A DNA stretch of 64,000 nucleotides from Mycoplana dimorpha (GCF_003046475.1 NZ_PZZZ01000003.1:310001-374000); one strand, 5' to 3'. Numbered from the stretch's first letter, positions 28,030 through 40,000 are shown. Translations and numbers: made by a program. Notes: a model not told the origin generated them from the letters alone.

Positions 28030-29187
28030 ATGGCAGGTAATGGTGCGAGCGCCGACGCGACGACAGCGGCGGGGGCAAGCCGGAAAAGGGATACGCGGCT
28101 CGACGTGTTCCGCGCCCTGGCGTTGCTGACGATCTTCATCAACCACGTTCCGGGACAGTTCCTCGAGCCGCTGACGCACAAGAACTTCGGCTTCTCCGAT
28201 TCGGCGGAGGCATTCGTGCTGATCTCGGGACTGGCGGTCGGGCTTGCCTATGGAAGAAAGTTCGCCGGCTCGCGCCTGGCCGTCACCGTGCAGATCCTGC
28301 GGCGTGCCTTCAGCCTCTACGTTGCCCACATCATGACGAGCATCGTCACGTTCGCGATCTTCGCCGGCGGGGCGCTGTGGTTCGCGCGGCCCGAGCTGCT
28401 GTCGGAGATCAATCTTCGCGCGGTCGTCGATCACACCGAGCAGGGTCTGCTGGGCATGGTGCTGCTCGGCCATCAGTTCGGCTACAACAACATCCTGTCG
28501 CTCTATGCCGTGCTGCTGCTCATGCTGCCGGCGATGCTCTGGCTGCATGGGCGCAGCCCGCTGCTGCTCCTGGCGCTGTCGGGATTGCTCTGGCTCGGGG
28601 CAGGCCTCTGGCACGTTGCGCCGTCGAATTTTTTGGATGACGGCTACTGGTTCCTCAATCCACTGTCGTGGCAGTTCCTGTTCGCCATCGGCCTCGCCGT
28701 TTCGATCCGCCGCAGCCGCGGCGGGCATTTGCCGCGCAGCGTGCTCCTGGCGGCCCTGTCTCTTGGCTATGTCGTTCTCTCCTGCCTGTGGGTGGCGCTC
28801 TCCTGGTGGCATTACGATGTGTCCCTCGGTCTCCCCCCGGTGCTGACAGGCTTCGACAAGACGTTCCTTTCGGCTCCGCGGCTCCTGCACGTCCTGGCGC
28901 TTGCCTACCTGATCGCCACCATTCCCGCTCTCTCCCGCTGGAGCGCGCTGCCGCTCACCCATCCGCTGACGGCAATCGGCCGCCATTCCCTGGCGATCTT
29001 CATCTTCGGCACGATCCTGGCAATGGTCGGCCAGGTGCTGATGATCGTTACCGGCAAGAACCCGTGGTTCGGCACGCTTTATGTCGCCGGCGGGCTCGGG
29101 CTGCATTTCGTCTATGCACGGTATCGCGACTGGCTGGCCGGCCTCGGCAGCCCCGTCGCCACAAAGAGCGCCCGACAGGCCGCCTGA
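28030..29187 (+). CDS. OpgC-family periplasmic glucan modifying membrane protein
   Basis: This 385-residue polytopic protein (about ten hydrophobic segments) belongs to the OpgC/acyltransferase-3-like group, which adds succinyl groups to osmoregulated periplasmic glucans. The N-terminal family motif is TRLDVFRALALLTIFINHVPG, followed by the FGFSDSAEAFVLISGLAVGL segment. The ATG at 28030 is preferred over the one at 28024 because AGAAAGG then has a 7-bp spacing. Lying between ndvB and ndvA, it most likely substitutes cyclic beta-1,2-glucan with anionic groups. The acyl donor cannot be told. Confidence 0.8.
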   Translation: MAGNGASADATTAAGASRKRDTRLDVFRALALLTIFINHVPGQFLEPLTHKNFGFSDSAEAFVLISGLAVGLAYGRKFAGSRLAVTVQILRRAFSLYVAHIMTSIVTFAIFAGGALWFARPELLSEINLRAVVDHTEQGLLGMVLLGHQFGYNNILSLYAVLLLMLPAMLWLHGRSPLLLLALSGLLWLGAGLWHVAPSNFLDDGYWFLNPLSWQFLFAIGLAVSIRRSRGGHLPRSVLLAALSLGYVVLSCLWVALSWWHYDVSLGLPPVLTGFDKTFLSAPRLLHVLALAYLIATIPALSRWSALPLTHPLTAIGRHSLAIFIFGTILAMVGQVLMIVTGKNPWFGTLYVAGGLGLHFVYARYRDWLAGLGSPVATKSARQAA

Positions 29188-29231
29188 CCATGACCGGGCG
29201 GAGCCGCGCCCGGCTGCTCCGCAAACGAAAA

Positions 29232-29259
29232 CCGCCGCGCTTTGTCACGAGCGCGGCGG
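29232..29259 (-). terminator. Duplicated ndvA terminator (copy A)
   Basis: CCGCCGCGCT and AGCGCGGCGG make a 10-bp stem; on the reverse strand a TTTTCGTTT run follows. It sits after the ndvA fragment and also converges on the OpgC-like gene, so it may work for both. Confidence 0.7.
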
Positions 29260-29283
29260 CCGGGGTACGGGAGCGTTCGGCCC

Positions 29284-29619
29284 TCAGGCGGCGGTATGGC
29301 TGTGGCGGACGTCCTCGTCCGTCAGGATGCCGCTCGCCCGCAGCAGGGCGGCAAAGCTTTGGCTGAGGTCCTGGAAGCTGCCCATCCCGGCGATGCGGCG
29401 ATGACCGAGGAAGCGCACGATGTCCGCCTCGCGCCCGGTCGACAGCCGGTGGGCGATGATGAAGGTGGTGGGGTTCTTGCGCAGATTGTCGATGGCCGCC
29501 TTGACGCGCGCCTCGGTCTCCACGTCCAGCGCGCTCGCCTCCTCATCGAGCACCGGGATCGGGGCATACTTGAGGATGGCGCGGGCGATGGCGATGCGCT
29601 GGCGCTCGCCGCCGAAGAG
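29284..29619 (-). pseudogene. Truncated ndvA copy (3' ABC fragment)
   Basis: The reading frame matches the last part of ndv[17 protein letters not shown] (signature, with S to F), [13 protein letters not shown] (Walker B/D-loop region), [11 protein letters not shown] (H-loop) and the identical end [11 protein letters not shown]. It lacks the membrane domain, Walker A and Q-loop, so it cannot be a working transporter. Compared with ndvA it has lost the NGR triplet by a 9-bp in-frame deletion and has several replaced residues near Walker B (DEATSALD to DEEASALD). The frame remains open with no start or promoter of its own. It arose from the tandem duplication and would only be transcribed by read-through from ndvA. 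Confidence 0.88.
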
Positions 29620-29654
29620 CCAGAGCGCGCGCCTGGCTGCTCCGCAAACGAAAA

Positions 29655-29682
29655 CCGCCGCGCTTTGTCACAAGCGCGGCGG
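29655..29682 (-). terminator. ndvA terminator (copy B)
   Basis: CCGCCGCGCTT and AAGCGCGGCGG form an 11-bp stem with a six-base loop, starting 24 bp past the ndvA stop. On the reverse strand it is followed by TTTTCGTTT, a fair intrinsic terminator. Confidence 0.8.
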
Positions 29683-29706
29683 CCGGGGAACGGAAGCGTT
29701 TAGCGG

Positions 29707-31464
29707 TCAGGCGGCGGTATGGCTGCGGCGGACGTCCTCGTCCGTCAGGATGCCGCTCGCCCGCAGCAGGGCGGCAAAGCGGCCGTTGCTCTGGCTGAGG
29801 TCCTGGAAGCTGCCCATCTCGGCGATGCGGCCGTGATCCAGGAAGAGCACGATGTCCGCCTCGCGCACGGTCGACAGCCGGTGGGCGATGATGAAGGTGG
29901 TGCGGTTCTTGCGCAGATTGTCGATGGCCGCCTTCACGCGCGCCTCGGTCTCCACGTCCAGCGCGCTCGTCGCCTCGTCGAGCACCAGGATCGGCGCATC
30001 CTTGAGGATGGCACGGGCGATGGCGATGCGCTGGCGCTCGCCGCCGGAGAGCCGGTTGCCGCGCTCGCCGACATGGGTGTCGTAGCCGTTCTGGCGGGTG
30101 CGGATGAAGTCGCCGGCAGCCGCCGCCTCGGCGGCCTGCATGACCTCTTCGAGGGTGGCGCCCTCCCGGCCGAGCCGGATGTTGTCGGAGATGGAGCGGT
30201 TCAGCAGGCCGGCGTCCTGGAAGACGGTGGCGATCGAGCGGCGCAGCGACTTGCGCGTCACCGTCGAGACGTCGACGCCGTCGATCAGGATCTCGCCTTG
30301 CTTCGGGTCGTAGACGCGCTGCAGAAGGTTGACGAGCGTTGTCTTGCCCGCCCCGGTCGGGCCGACGATCGCGACGGTCTGGCCGGCTTCGGCGGTGAAC
30401 GAGATGTCACGCACGCCCTGGGTGGCGTTGGCGAAGTCGAAGCTGACATTGCGGAACTCGACCTTGCCGCGGACGTTGGTGAGCTCGCCGGCGCCGGCCG
30501 GCTCCTCGCGGTCCTTCACGGCGTCCTCGAGCGTGAAGAAATCCTCAAGCTTGGCGCGCGCCTCGAAGATCTGCGTGGCGAAGGCCTTCATCTGATCGAG
30601 ACGGCCGATCAGCAGACCGGCGAAGCCGATGAACGCGATCACGTCGCCGACGCGCAGCTCGCCGCGCTGGACGAGGATGGTGCCGATCACCAGGATCGTC
30701 ATCATCGAGATCGTCGAGGCGATGCGGTTGAGGGCGCTTGCCAGCGCCCACCAGTCGAGCACCGGGTACTGGGCGTTGATGAGCTGCTGGGTGAACTGCT
30801 TGAGCTGCTTCGTCTCGGCCTCGATGCGGTTGTAGCTGTGCACGACGGAGACGTTGCTGATGGCGTCGGAGACGTGCGAGAAGACGGTGTGGTAGTGGTT
30901 TTCCACCGAGGCCTGGCCTTCGCGGGTCTTGCTCATCACCACCTTGCCGATGACGACATAGGCGGCGCCGAGCACCAACAGAACCAGCGACAGTCGGTAG
31001 TCCATGGCAAACGCCGTCGGCACCAGCAGCACAAGCGCTATCGCCGTCGCCAGGTGCGTGCGCATGAATTCGAGCCAGAGGCCGAACAGCGTCTCGCAAG
31101 CGCGCAACAGCGTGTGCAGCGCATTCGAGGTGCCGCGCTGGCTGTGCCAGGACAGCGGCATGGAGACGATGCGGCCGAACGCCTCGGTGATCAGGCTTGC
31201 CCGGCGCCCGTGCGCCAGCCGGTCCGCCTCGCGCGCCACCAGAACGAAGGCGACGGTGTTGAACACGCCGAACGCGGCCCACATCAGCAGCATCGGCGTG
31301 ACGGCGGCCTGGTTGGAGATGGCATCGATGATCTTGCCGAACAGGATCGGCTCGGCGATGGTGATCCCCGCCAGCACGATGTTCGCAACGATGATCGACG
31401 ACACGCGGAATTTGTAGACGGACAGATAGCTGAGCGCCCGCGCGTAAACCTGGTACAACGACAC
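29707..31464 (-). CDS. ndvA: Cyclic beta-1,2-glucan ABC exporter
   Basis: This 585-residue half-transporter (membrane domain then nucleotide-binding domain) exports cyclic beta-1,2-glucan to the periplasm as a homodimer; it is ChvA in Agrobacterium. Six helices occupy about 1-300. The ATPase domain has Walker A GPTGAGKTT, signature [14 protein letters not shown], Walker B ILVLDEATSALD and H-loop IIAHRLST. The GTG at 31464 is preferred because AAAGGG lies 7 bp before it and the start SLYQVYARAL matches the family; an ATG at 31512 would add 16 atypical residues. The genes ndvB and the OpgC-like protein lie convergent to it. The 3' end is partly duplicated next door. Confidence 0.95.
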   Translation of the reverse strand: MSLYQVYARALSYLSVYKFRVSSIIVANIVLAGITIAEPILFGKIIDAISNQAAVTPMLLMWAAFGVFNTVAFVLVAREADRLAHGRRASLITEAFGRIVSMPLSWHSQRGTSNALHTLLRACETLFGLWLEFMRTHLATAIALVLLVPTAFAMDYRLSLVLLVLGAAYVVIGKVVMSKTREGQASVENHYHTVFSHVSDAISNVSVVHSYNRIEAETKQLKQFTQQLINAQYPVLDWWALASALNRIASTISMMTILVIGTILVQRGELRVGDVIAFIGFAGLLIGRLDQMKAFATQIFEARAKLEDFFTLEDAVKDREEPAGAGELTNVRGKVEFRNVSFDFANATQGVRDISFTAEAGQTVAIVGPTGAGKTTLVNLLQRVYDPKQGEILIDGVDVSTVTRKSLRRSIATVFQDAGLLNRSISDNIRLGREGATLEEVMQAAEAAAAGDFIRTRQNGYDTHVGERGNRLSGGERQRIAIARAILKDAPILVLDEATSALDVETEARVKAAIDNLRKNRTTFIIAHRLSTVREADIVLFLDHGRIAEMGSFQDLSQSNGRFAALLRASGILTDEDVRRSHTAA

Positions 31465-31716
31465 TTCGAAACCCTTTCGCGGTCCTGCATTGTGCGCCGC
31501 GTCGCCCTTCACGTCGGACGCGCGCTACGCGGTGTCCCGGCTGCCGATCGGCAGTGCTGCCGGGCATGTTTCCAGCGACTGTCGAATGCTATTTGGTTGT
31601 CCATGAACGGGCGCTGAACAGTCCGTTGCCAAATCGTTTGAACTTGCTAAACGGGTCTCTGGCGGCCGTTTTGTTTGCCGAAGCCGCCTGCATACGTAAA
31701 AATATTGTGACGTTAA

Positions 31717-32496
31717 ATGTATTTGGGGGCGGCTGCGCGTGCGGCCGGTATTAACGTGAGAATCAATCTCCTTGCGCAGTTCATAGGTCTGCTCGACGAG
31801 CTCACGCATCACGACGATGTCGTGTCGGAGTTCGAGAGACTGCTGGATGGATACGGCTTTGAATACTACGGGGTAATCCGGCAACCAAAACCGCACGAGG
31901 ATCCGATGTCGCTCGTGCTGGCCGGGCGGTGGCCGCCGAAATGGCCGGAAAACTATATTCGCAAGAAATACATCGTCACCGACCCCACCATCCTGTACCT
32001 CGGCCATGCGCACGTGGGGTACCGCTGGCGTGACTCGATCGCCGCCTTCAAGCCCAATCCGCATCGCAAGCGCATGGAGCGGATGCTGGTCGATGCCCGC
32101 AACCACGGCCTGGAGGACGGCTACATCTTCCCCGTGCACGGACGGCGCGGCCTGCTCGGCACCATCATGCTCGGCGGCAAGGCCGTGGATCTCCAACCGG
32201 CGGAGATGGGCCTGTTCGAGGGCGTGGCGACCAGACTGTTCTGGAAGTTGCTCAACATCGTCGATCCGACCCTGTGCACGGCGCTCTCCGGCGACCCCGC
32301 CATTCACCTGACGCGGCGGGAAATGGAAGCCTTGAACTACCTCGCCGACGGCATGACCTCGCACGAGATCGCCCGCGTGCTGTCGATCTCCAATCACACC
32401 GTCGACTGGTACATGAACGGCATACAGGAGAAGCTGAAGGCAAAGAACCGGCATCACGCGGTAGCATTGTCGTTCCGGCTGGGGCTCGTGTCCTGA
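31717..32496 (+). CDS. LuxR-type regulator with autoinducer-binding domain
   Basis: This 259-residue protein has an N-terminal autoinducer-binding domain and a C-terminal LuxR HTH (about 195-255, LTRREMEALNYLADGMTSHE). The spacing of pocket residues equals that of TraR: Trp76, Tyr80, Asp89, Pro90 and Trp104 correspond to W57, Y61, D70, P71 and W85; GLEDGYIFPVHG follows. In the HTH, Glu202, Leu206 and Gly212 match the conserved set. So acyl-homoserine lactone binding is plausible. No luxI lies in the window, making it a LuxR solo here. A GTG at 31756 is an alternative start. It diverges from ndvA and precedes pyc. Confidence 0.85.
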   Translation: MYLGAAARAAGINVRINLLAQFIGLLDELTHHDDVVSEFERLLDGYGFEYYGVIRQPKPHEDPMSLVLAGRWPPKWPENYIRKKYIVTDPTILYLGHAHVGYRWRDSIAAFKPNPHRKRMERMLVDARNHGLEDGYIFPVHGRRGLLGTIMLGGKAVDLQPAEMGLFEGVATRLFWKLLNIVDPTLCTALSGDPAIHLTRREMEALNYLADGMTSHEIARVLSISNHTVDWYMNGIQEKLKAKNRHHAVALSFRLGLVS

Positions 32497-32697
32497 GGCC
32501 ATTGTCGAGAAACCGAATGGTTTCCGGACAACGGGTGCACAACAACCGTCAGTAACCCGCGTGAAGGGGCATTATAAAAAGGCAGGCGCATCTTTTTCCG
32601 CCCATGTCGCGGATATTGTGGCTTGCATTGTTGCTGTTCTGGTAGTTCTCTTCGCAACTGCAGCATTTTCTGCGCGCCAAGTCATGAGGAGTTCGAC

Positions 32698-36153
<3,456 letters not shown>

Positions 36154-36328
36154 CGCAGGCCGCAGGTGCCGGGTGCCAATGCTCCAGAGCAGGTCGCGTG
36201 AAAACGGGTTCATGCGGTCTGCGCCGGACGGCCGGAGTGCTCCGATCGGCCGGTCGCCTTCAGATCGCCGACACGGGCTGCAAGCCGCTGCGTCCCGTCA
36301 GTTTTCAATAACATTTGTGGAACCGCCC

Positions 36329-36871
36329 ATGCATTTCCTGATCCGCAGCGCCGAGGCCGGCGATCTTGCCGCCATTGCCGAGATTTATCGCGAATCGGTG
36401 CTGAACGGCGTTGCCTCCTACGAGATCGAACCGCCGTCGCTCGACGAGATGCGCGGCCGGTTCACGGCGATCACGGCGGCGGGGTACCCCTACATCGTCG
36501 CGATCGACGCAGGCAGAAGCATCCTCGGCTACGCCTACGCTTCGGCGTTCCGCACGCGGCCCGCCTATCGCTGGCTGGTCGAGGATTCGATCTATCTTGC
36601 GCCCGAGGCGCGCGGGCGCGGCATCGGCAAGGCATTGCTGGCCGAACTGATCGAGCGATGCACGGCACTCGGCTTCCGGCAGATGGTGGCGGTGATCGGC
36701 GGCGCCCACCCTGCTTCCATAGCGGTGCATCGATCAACCGGCTTCGAGCATGGCGGCGTGATGAAGGCGACGGGCTTCAAGCACGGCCGATGGCTCGACA
36801 CCACCATCATGCAACTGCCGCTTGGCGAGGGGGCGAGCACCGATCCGGAGCACGACGTTCCCCGGCGATAG
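36329..36871 (+). CDS. GNAT N-acetyltransferase, phosphinothricin/methionine-sulfoximine type
   Basis: This 180-residue acetyltransferase has the family start IRSAEAGDLAAIAEIYRESV, the substrate segment TRPAYRWLVEDSIYLAP, and the acetyl-CoA loop EARGRGIGKALL (R/Q-x-x-G-x-A pattern). The end MKATGFKHGRWLDTTIMQ is typical of the PAT/MddA group that acetylates glutamate analogues such as methionine sulfoximine. Natural substrates are uncertain. The ATG at 36329 is chosen for the family start, although frame-compatible codons exist upstream. Confidence 0.85.
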   Translation: MHFLIRSAEAGDLAAIAEIYRESVLNGVASYEIEPPSLDEMRGRFTAITAAGYPYIVAIDAGRSILGYAYASAFRTRPAYRWLVEDSIYLAPEARGRGIGKALLAELIERCTALGFRQMVAVIGGAHPASIAVHRSTGFEHGGVMKATGFKHGRWLDTTIMQLPLGEGASTDPEHDVPRR

Positions 36872-36963
36872 GGAAGCGCTGAAAGCAGGCGCGCGCTGGC
36901 CAAGGCGGCGGGCGCATGTGAAGATCATGGCGAGCGCCGGAGATGGTCTTTGGAGCAGAGGCG

Positions 36964-38121
36964 ATGACGACCGACGTGGAACTCAGCTTCATCAGGGTGG
37001 CTGAAGGTTGCGGCGTCGTTCGTGACGCCCCGTTACCGGCGAAATACCGGGACAAGGCCTACGACTCCCGCTACGACTTCGAGACGATATTCTACGACGT
37101 CTACAGGAGCGGCAACCACACTGTCCTGCAGGGGCCGCCGCTGTTCAATTTCCGGAAGCATGTCGAAGCCACCGACTTCTACGCCGGCCTCGTCAGACGC
37201 GGCGGCTTCCTGATCGAGAGGCCGGCCGGTGCGGAATATTGGCTGAAGGGCGACATGGCCGAGGTGCGGATCGACAGCGCCCTTGCCGCAGCGACAGCAC
37301 GCGTGCAGCCGGATCTCAGCCATCTGTTGCAAAACAGGCGCGTCCTCTTCACCTTGTCCAGGAACAATGACGTTCAGTGGATCCTGGACTGGGTGCAGTT
37401 CCATGTCCGCATGCACGGCGCAGACGCGGTGCTGTTGTATGACAACGCCTCCACGTCGTATGGGTCGCGCGACCTGGAGGCAGAGCTTTCGCGCGCGTTT
37501 CCGGAACTGACCGTTTGCGTTGTCGACTGGCCGTTCAAGTTCGGGCCGCGCGTCTGGCGGCGGCGGGCCGCAGACGGTGGCGAGGAACGGATAAGCTCAA
37601 AATTCTGCCAGGCCGGCGCCCTGCAGCACGCCCGCTTCCGGTTTTTGCGCAAGGCCCGCAGCGTCCTGAATTGCGATGTCGACGAACTGGTGTTGGCCTC
37701 CGAAGCCGGCGGCTCGGTCTTCAGGGCGGCGGAGAGATCGCTGTTGGGCGTCGTGCACTTCAGGGGCAGGTGGATCCACGAGGTTGGGGTCGAAAGGGGC
37801 GGGCGGGCGTTGCGTCATGCGGATTCTGTTCATTATGACCCGAGCGACACAGTCGGCTGCCCGCAGAAGTGGGCGGCCGTCCCGTGGCGATGCCCAAGGG
37901 CGATGACGTGGTCCGCTCACCGGGTAAAGGGACTGGACAACCGGCTGACGCGCTCCCGTCGCTTCACCTACGGCCACTTCAGCGAAATCACGACGAACTG
38001 GAAATATGGCAGAACCGGACGGAAGACGGCCGCGAACTCTTCCGGCTATGAGGCGGACAAGGTGTTGATCGGCGCCATGCGGGCGGCCGGGCTTCGTGGA
38101 GCCTGCCTGCCGCCGGCGTGA
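36964..38121 (+). CDS. Putative glycosyltransferase (GT92/DUF23-like)
   Basis: This 385-residue protein has no signal peptide or membrane segment. The middle part looks like a GT-A enzyme: LSRNNDVQWILDWVQFH (131-147) and VLLYDNAST (156-164) resemble the nucleotide-binding start of GT92-like transferases, and LNCDVDELV (235-243) supplies a DxD metal motif. The N-terminal 120 residues and the Trp/Arg-rich C-terminus (HRVKGLDNR, TNWKYGRTGRKT) are of unknown role. It stands 92 bp after the acetyltransferase gene on the same strand. A polysaccharide or protein glycosylation role is inferred; the acceptor is unknown. Confidence 0.55.
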   Translation: MTTDVELSFIRVAEGCGVVRDAPLPAKYRDKAYDSRYDFETIFYDVYRSGNHTVLQGPPLFNFRKHVEATDFYAGLVRRGGFLIERPAGAEYWLKGDMAEVRIDSALAAATARVQPDLSHLLQNRRVLFTLSRNNDVQWILDWVQFHVRMHGADAVLLYDNASTSYGSRDLEAELSRAFPELTVCVVDWPFKFGPRVWRRRAADGGEERISSKFCQAGALQHARFRFLRKARSVLNCDVDELVLASEAGGSVFRAAERSLLGVVHFRGRWIHEVGVERGGRALRHADSVHYDPSDTVGCPQKWAAVPWRCPRAMTWSAHRVKGLDNRLTRSRRFTYGHFSEITTNWKYGRTGRKTAANSSGYEADKVLIGAMRAAGLRGACLPPA

Positions 38122-38135
38122 CTGCGTTGGAGGTG

Positions 38136-38522
38136 TCAGGTCTCGACCAGCTTGAGAGCCTTGTCGAAGACCTTCAGCACCTGCTGCAGCTCGTGTCCCC
38201 GTTTGAGGATCATGCCGTGGGCGTTGACGACGCTGTAGGCGCCTTGCCGGGCGGCGAGCTTCGGATCCTTCTCGACGCGGTAAAGCGGCACTTCGCCCGA
38301 ACGCTTGAATATCGAGAACACCGCCTTGTCGCGCGTGTGGTCGATGGCATAATCACGCCATTCGCCGTCGCCGACCATCCGTCCGTAGATCCTCAGGATG
38401 GCGTCAAGCTCGCGGCGGTGAAAGGTAACGGGGAGCGGATTTTTGCTGTTCCGATATTCCCGGAGGTCCACGACCACATCTGGCCCGGCACCTCGCGGCG
38501 GAAAATCCGGCTGATCAGTCAT
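38136..38522 (-). CDS. DUF2794 family protein
   Basis: This 128-residue soluble protein carries the DUF2794 pattern: VTFHRRELDAILRIYGRMVGDGEWRDYAID, then VFSIFKRSGEVPLYRVEKDPKL and a C-terminal helix. It is conserved through alphaproteobacteria but has no known function. It runs towards the glycosyltransferase gene (14 bp between stops). Its own upstream side is a 563-bp gap, so it is probably monocistronic. Confidence 0.8.
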   Translation of the reverse strand: MTDQPDFPPRGAGPDVVVDLREYRNSKNPLPVTFHRRELDAILRIYGRMVGDGEWRDYAIDHTRDKAVFSIFKRSGEVPLYRVEKDPKLAARQGAYSVVNAHGMILKRGHELQQVLKVFDKALKLVET

Positions 38523-39085
38523 CGAACCTCACTTCGACTGTGACAGTTACAAGACAGTTTGCCCCAGCTTCGCACAAATGCAAGCGCGGACCTGCCTGTT
38601 CCACCGCCGGGATTTGCCGAAGCCGCGATCGCAGAGCCAGGGAGGCGGCGTGCACGGCGATTTCGGCCCCAACGGCGGGCGCGATCGGCGTTTGCAACCC
38701 GTTGAATTTCGGTCCTTCTCCAATCGGCCCGGGCTGCAGGGGCAGAGCCCATGGCATGGCGTGGATCGCTGTTAACGCCTGCGGCAACCGAAAAATCGCC
38801 CTTGCCGCAATTCAGACAAAACCGCGCCCAAATTTTCGAGGAAAGTCTCCCTCGCTGTCCCGCAGCCGAACCGCTTTGCATGTGCGGGAAACCGGTCGGC
38901 CTCAGGGGGCATGCGTCGAAGCTGTTCCTGTATTCCGTTGCCGGAAGCTTCGTCACGGTCCGGTCCGGCGTCTCTTCGAACCCTCAAGCCCCAGCCCCTC
39001 GAAGAACCCGGTCCGGACCACTCCCCTGGTCCACTGAACAGCAAACCCACCTGACCTGGCGTGTTGTCGAGCTTGGCGGAGGCGT
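38523..39085. other. 563-bp gap between DUF2794 and DUF1223 genes
   Basis: No convincing gene is seen; frames on the reverse strand are open but have biased composition and no recognisable domain. The part at 38957-39019 folds into a long hairpin. The remainder presumably contains the promoter of the DUF2794 gene near 38530-38600. Confidence 0.45.
38957..39019. other. Long imperfect hairpin
   Basis: The outer arms GGTCCGGTCCGG (38957-38968) and CCGGTCCGGACC (39008-39019) pair at 11 of 12 positions with a central T-T mismatch. After a 4/2 internal loop, TCTTCGA (38973-38979) pairs perfectly with TCGAAGA (38999-39005) around a 19-base loop. It lies 67 bp downstream of the DUF1223 stop on the reverse strand. 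It may be a terminator, a stability element or a small RNA. Confidence 0.55.
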
Positions 39086-39853
39086 TCAGTTGCGTCTGGC
39101 CGTTTCCGGCAGCGGGCGTTTGGTCGTGATCATTCTTGCGCCCAGAATCGCGCCCGGCGTGTCGGCGGACTTCATCCGCTGCAGCAGGATGGCACAGCCT
39201 GCCCTGTCGTTCAGCATGCTCGCCGGCAGCACGAGGCTCATGGCTCGCCCTTCCCACATGCCGATCGTCTCAATGGCCTTCACGGCATGCCAGTAGGCCA
39301 CCCGGCGCCCGCGGTTTTCACCATCCTGAATGTCGACCGCCTGCTCGCCGTCGAAATAGGCGACCACCACGTTGGCCTTGCCCTCGCCGCTGCCGATGTC
39401 GATCCTGATCTCGTCGCCGGCGATTTGCGCATTGACCGGGACGGAAAGGCCGCGGCCCTGCGTGGCCATGCCCTGCACCTGGGTCCGGATGCGGTCGATA
39501 TCGCCGCCATTGACGTGCTCGCGGCCGTTGATGACGGCTTGCGGGGTGTAGACGGTGCCGCGGCCGAACATGCGCGCATAGGCGTATTGCCGGTCGGTGT
39601 TCTGCCTGGAGGACATCGTGTCGGTCCAGCCTAGATAGTTCCAGTAATCGACGTGGTAGGCGAGCGCCACGACATTGCCCTCGCGGATCAGCGTCTCCAG
39701 CGCCTTGTCGGCCTTCGGACAGGAGGAGCATCCCTGGCTGGTGAAGAGCTCAACCACGCCCTGCGCCGCGGAATCTCCGGCCAGAGCGGGCGTGTTGCCA
39801 GCGAGAACCGTCAAGAGGCTCGACAGGCAACCTATGATTAGCGCTCTGGGCAT
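39086..39853 (-). CDS. DUF1223 secreted thioredoxin-like protein
   Basis: This 255-residue protein has a signal peptide (about 1-25, cleaved near ALA-GD). The thioredoxin-like active site is FTSQGCSSCPKADK, with Cys42 and Cys45. It keeps the DUF1223 pattern: AYHVDYWNYLGWTD, YTPQAVINGREH, then a C-terminal beta-rich part. It probably acts on protein disulfides in the periplasm. It is reverse-strand, as is acnA, which ends upstream behind a terminator. Confidence 0.85.
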   Translation of the reverse strand: MPRALIIGCLSSLLTVLAGNTPALAGDSAAQGVVELFTSQGCSSCPKADKALETLIREGNVVALAYHVDYWNYLGWTDTMSSRQNTDRQYAYARMFGRGTVYTPQAVINGREHVNGGDIDRIRTQVQGMATQGRGLSVPVNAQIAGDEIRIDIGSGEGKANVVVAYFDGEQAVDIQDGENRGRRVAYWHAVKAIETIGMWEGRAMSLVLPASMLNDRAGCAILLQRMKSADTPGAILGARMITTKRPLPETARRN

Positions 39854-39976
39854 GATTCATCCGGGAAATACAATGCGATGCCGATCATCGGCCAAACTCA
39901 TACCCGCTTGCCCGGTCAATAGGAAGTCACGAAGGAGTGAGACGCTTGCGGCTGGGCGCGACGGCAGGAAAAGAAA

Positions 39977-40000
39977 ATGCCGGGGTGTTGGCCCCGGCAT
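39977..40000 (-). terminator. acnA intrinsic terminator
   Basis: ATGCCGGGG and CCCCGGCAT form a perfect 9-bp stem with a six-base loop. Read from the reverse strand it is followed by TTTTCTTTT, a classic U-tract, 25 bp after the acnA stop. Confidence 0.9.

Larger units (their letters stand above)
29200..30056. repeat. 423-bp tandem duplication covering the ndvA 3' end
   Basis: Two copies lie head to tail with a 423-bp offset: copy A about 29200-29619, copy B about 29630-30056. Each contains the terminator hairpin, the ndvA stop region and the coding sequence back to the ABC signature motif. By hand alignment they differ at roughly 28 positions over about 400 bp, plus a 9-bp deletion in copy A. 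Copy B is the end of the intact ndvA gene. Confidence 0.85.

Noticed and set aside
29719-31617. 632-codon forward frame opposite ndvA
   Set aside because: Shadow of ndvA, which has all ABC motifs on the other strand.
38515-38956. Small reverse-strand genes in the gap between DUF2794 and DUF1223
   Set aside because: Overlapping open frames exist in all phases, as expected at this GC content, without ribosome sites or recognised domains.
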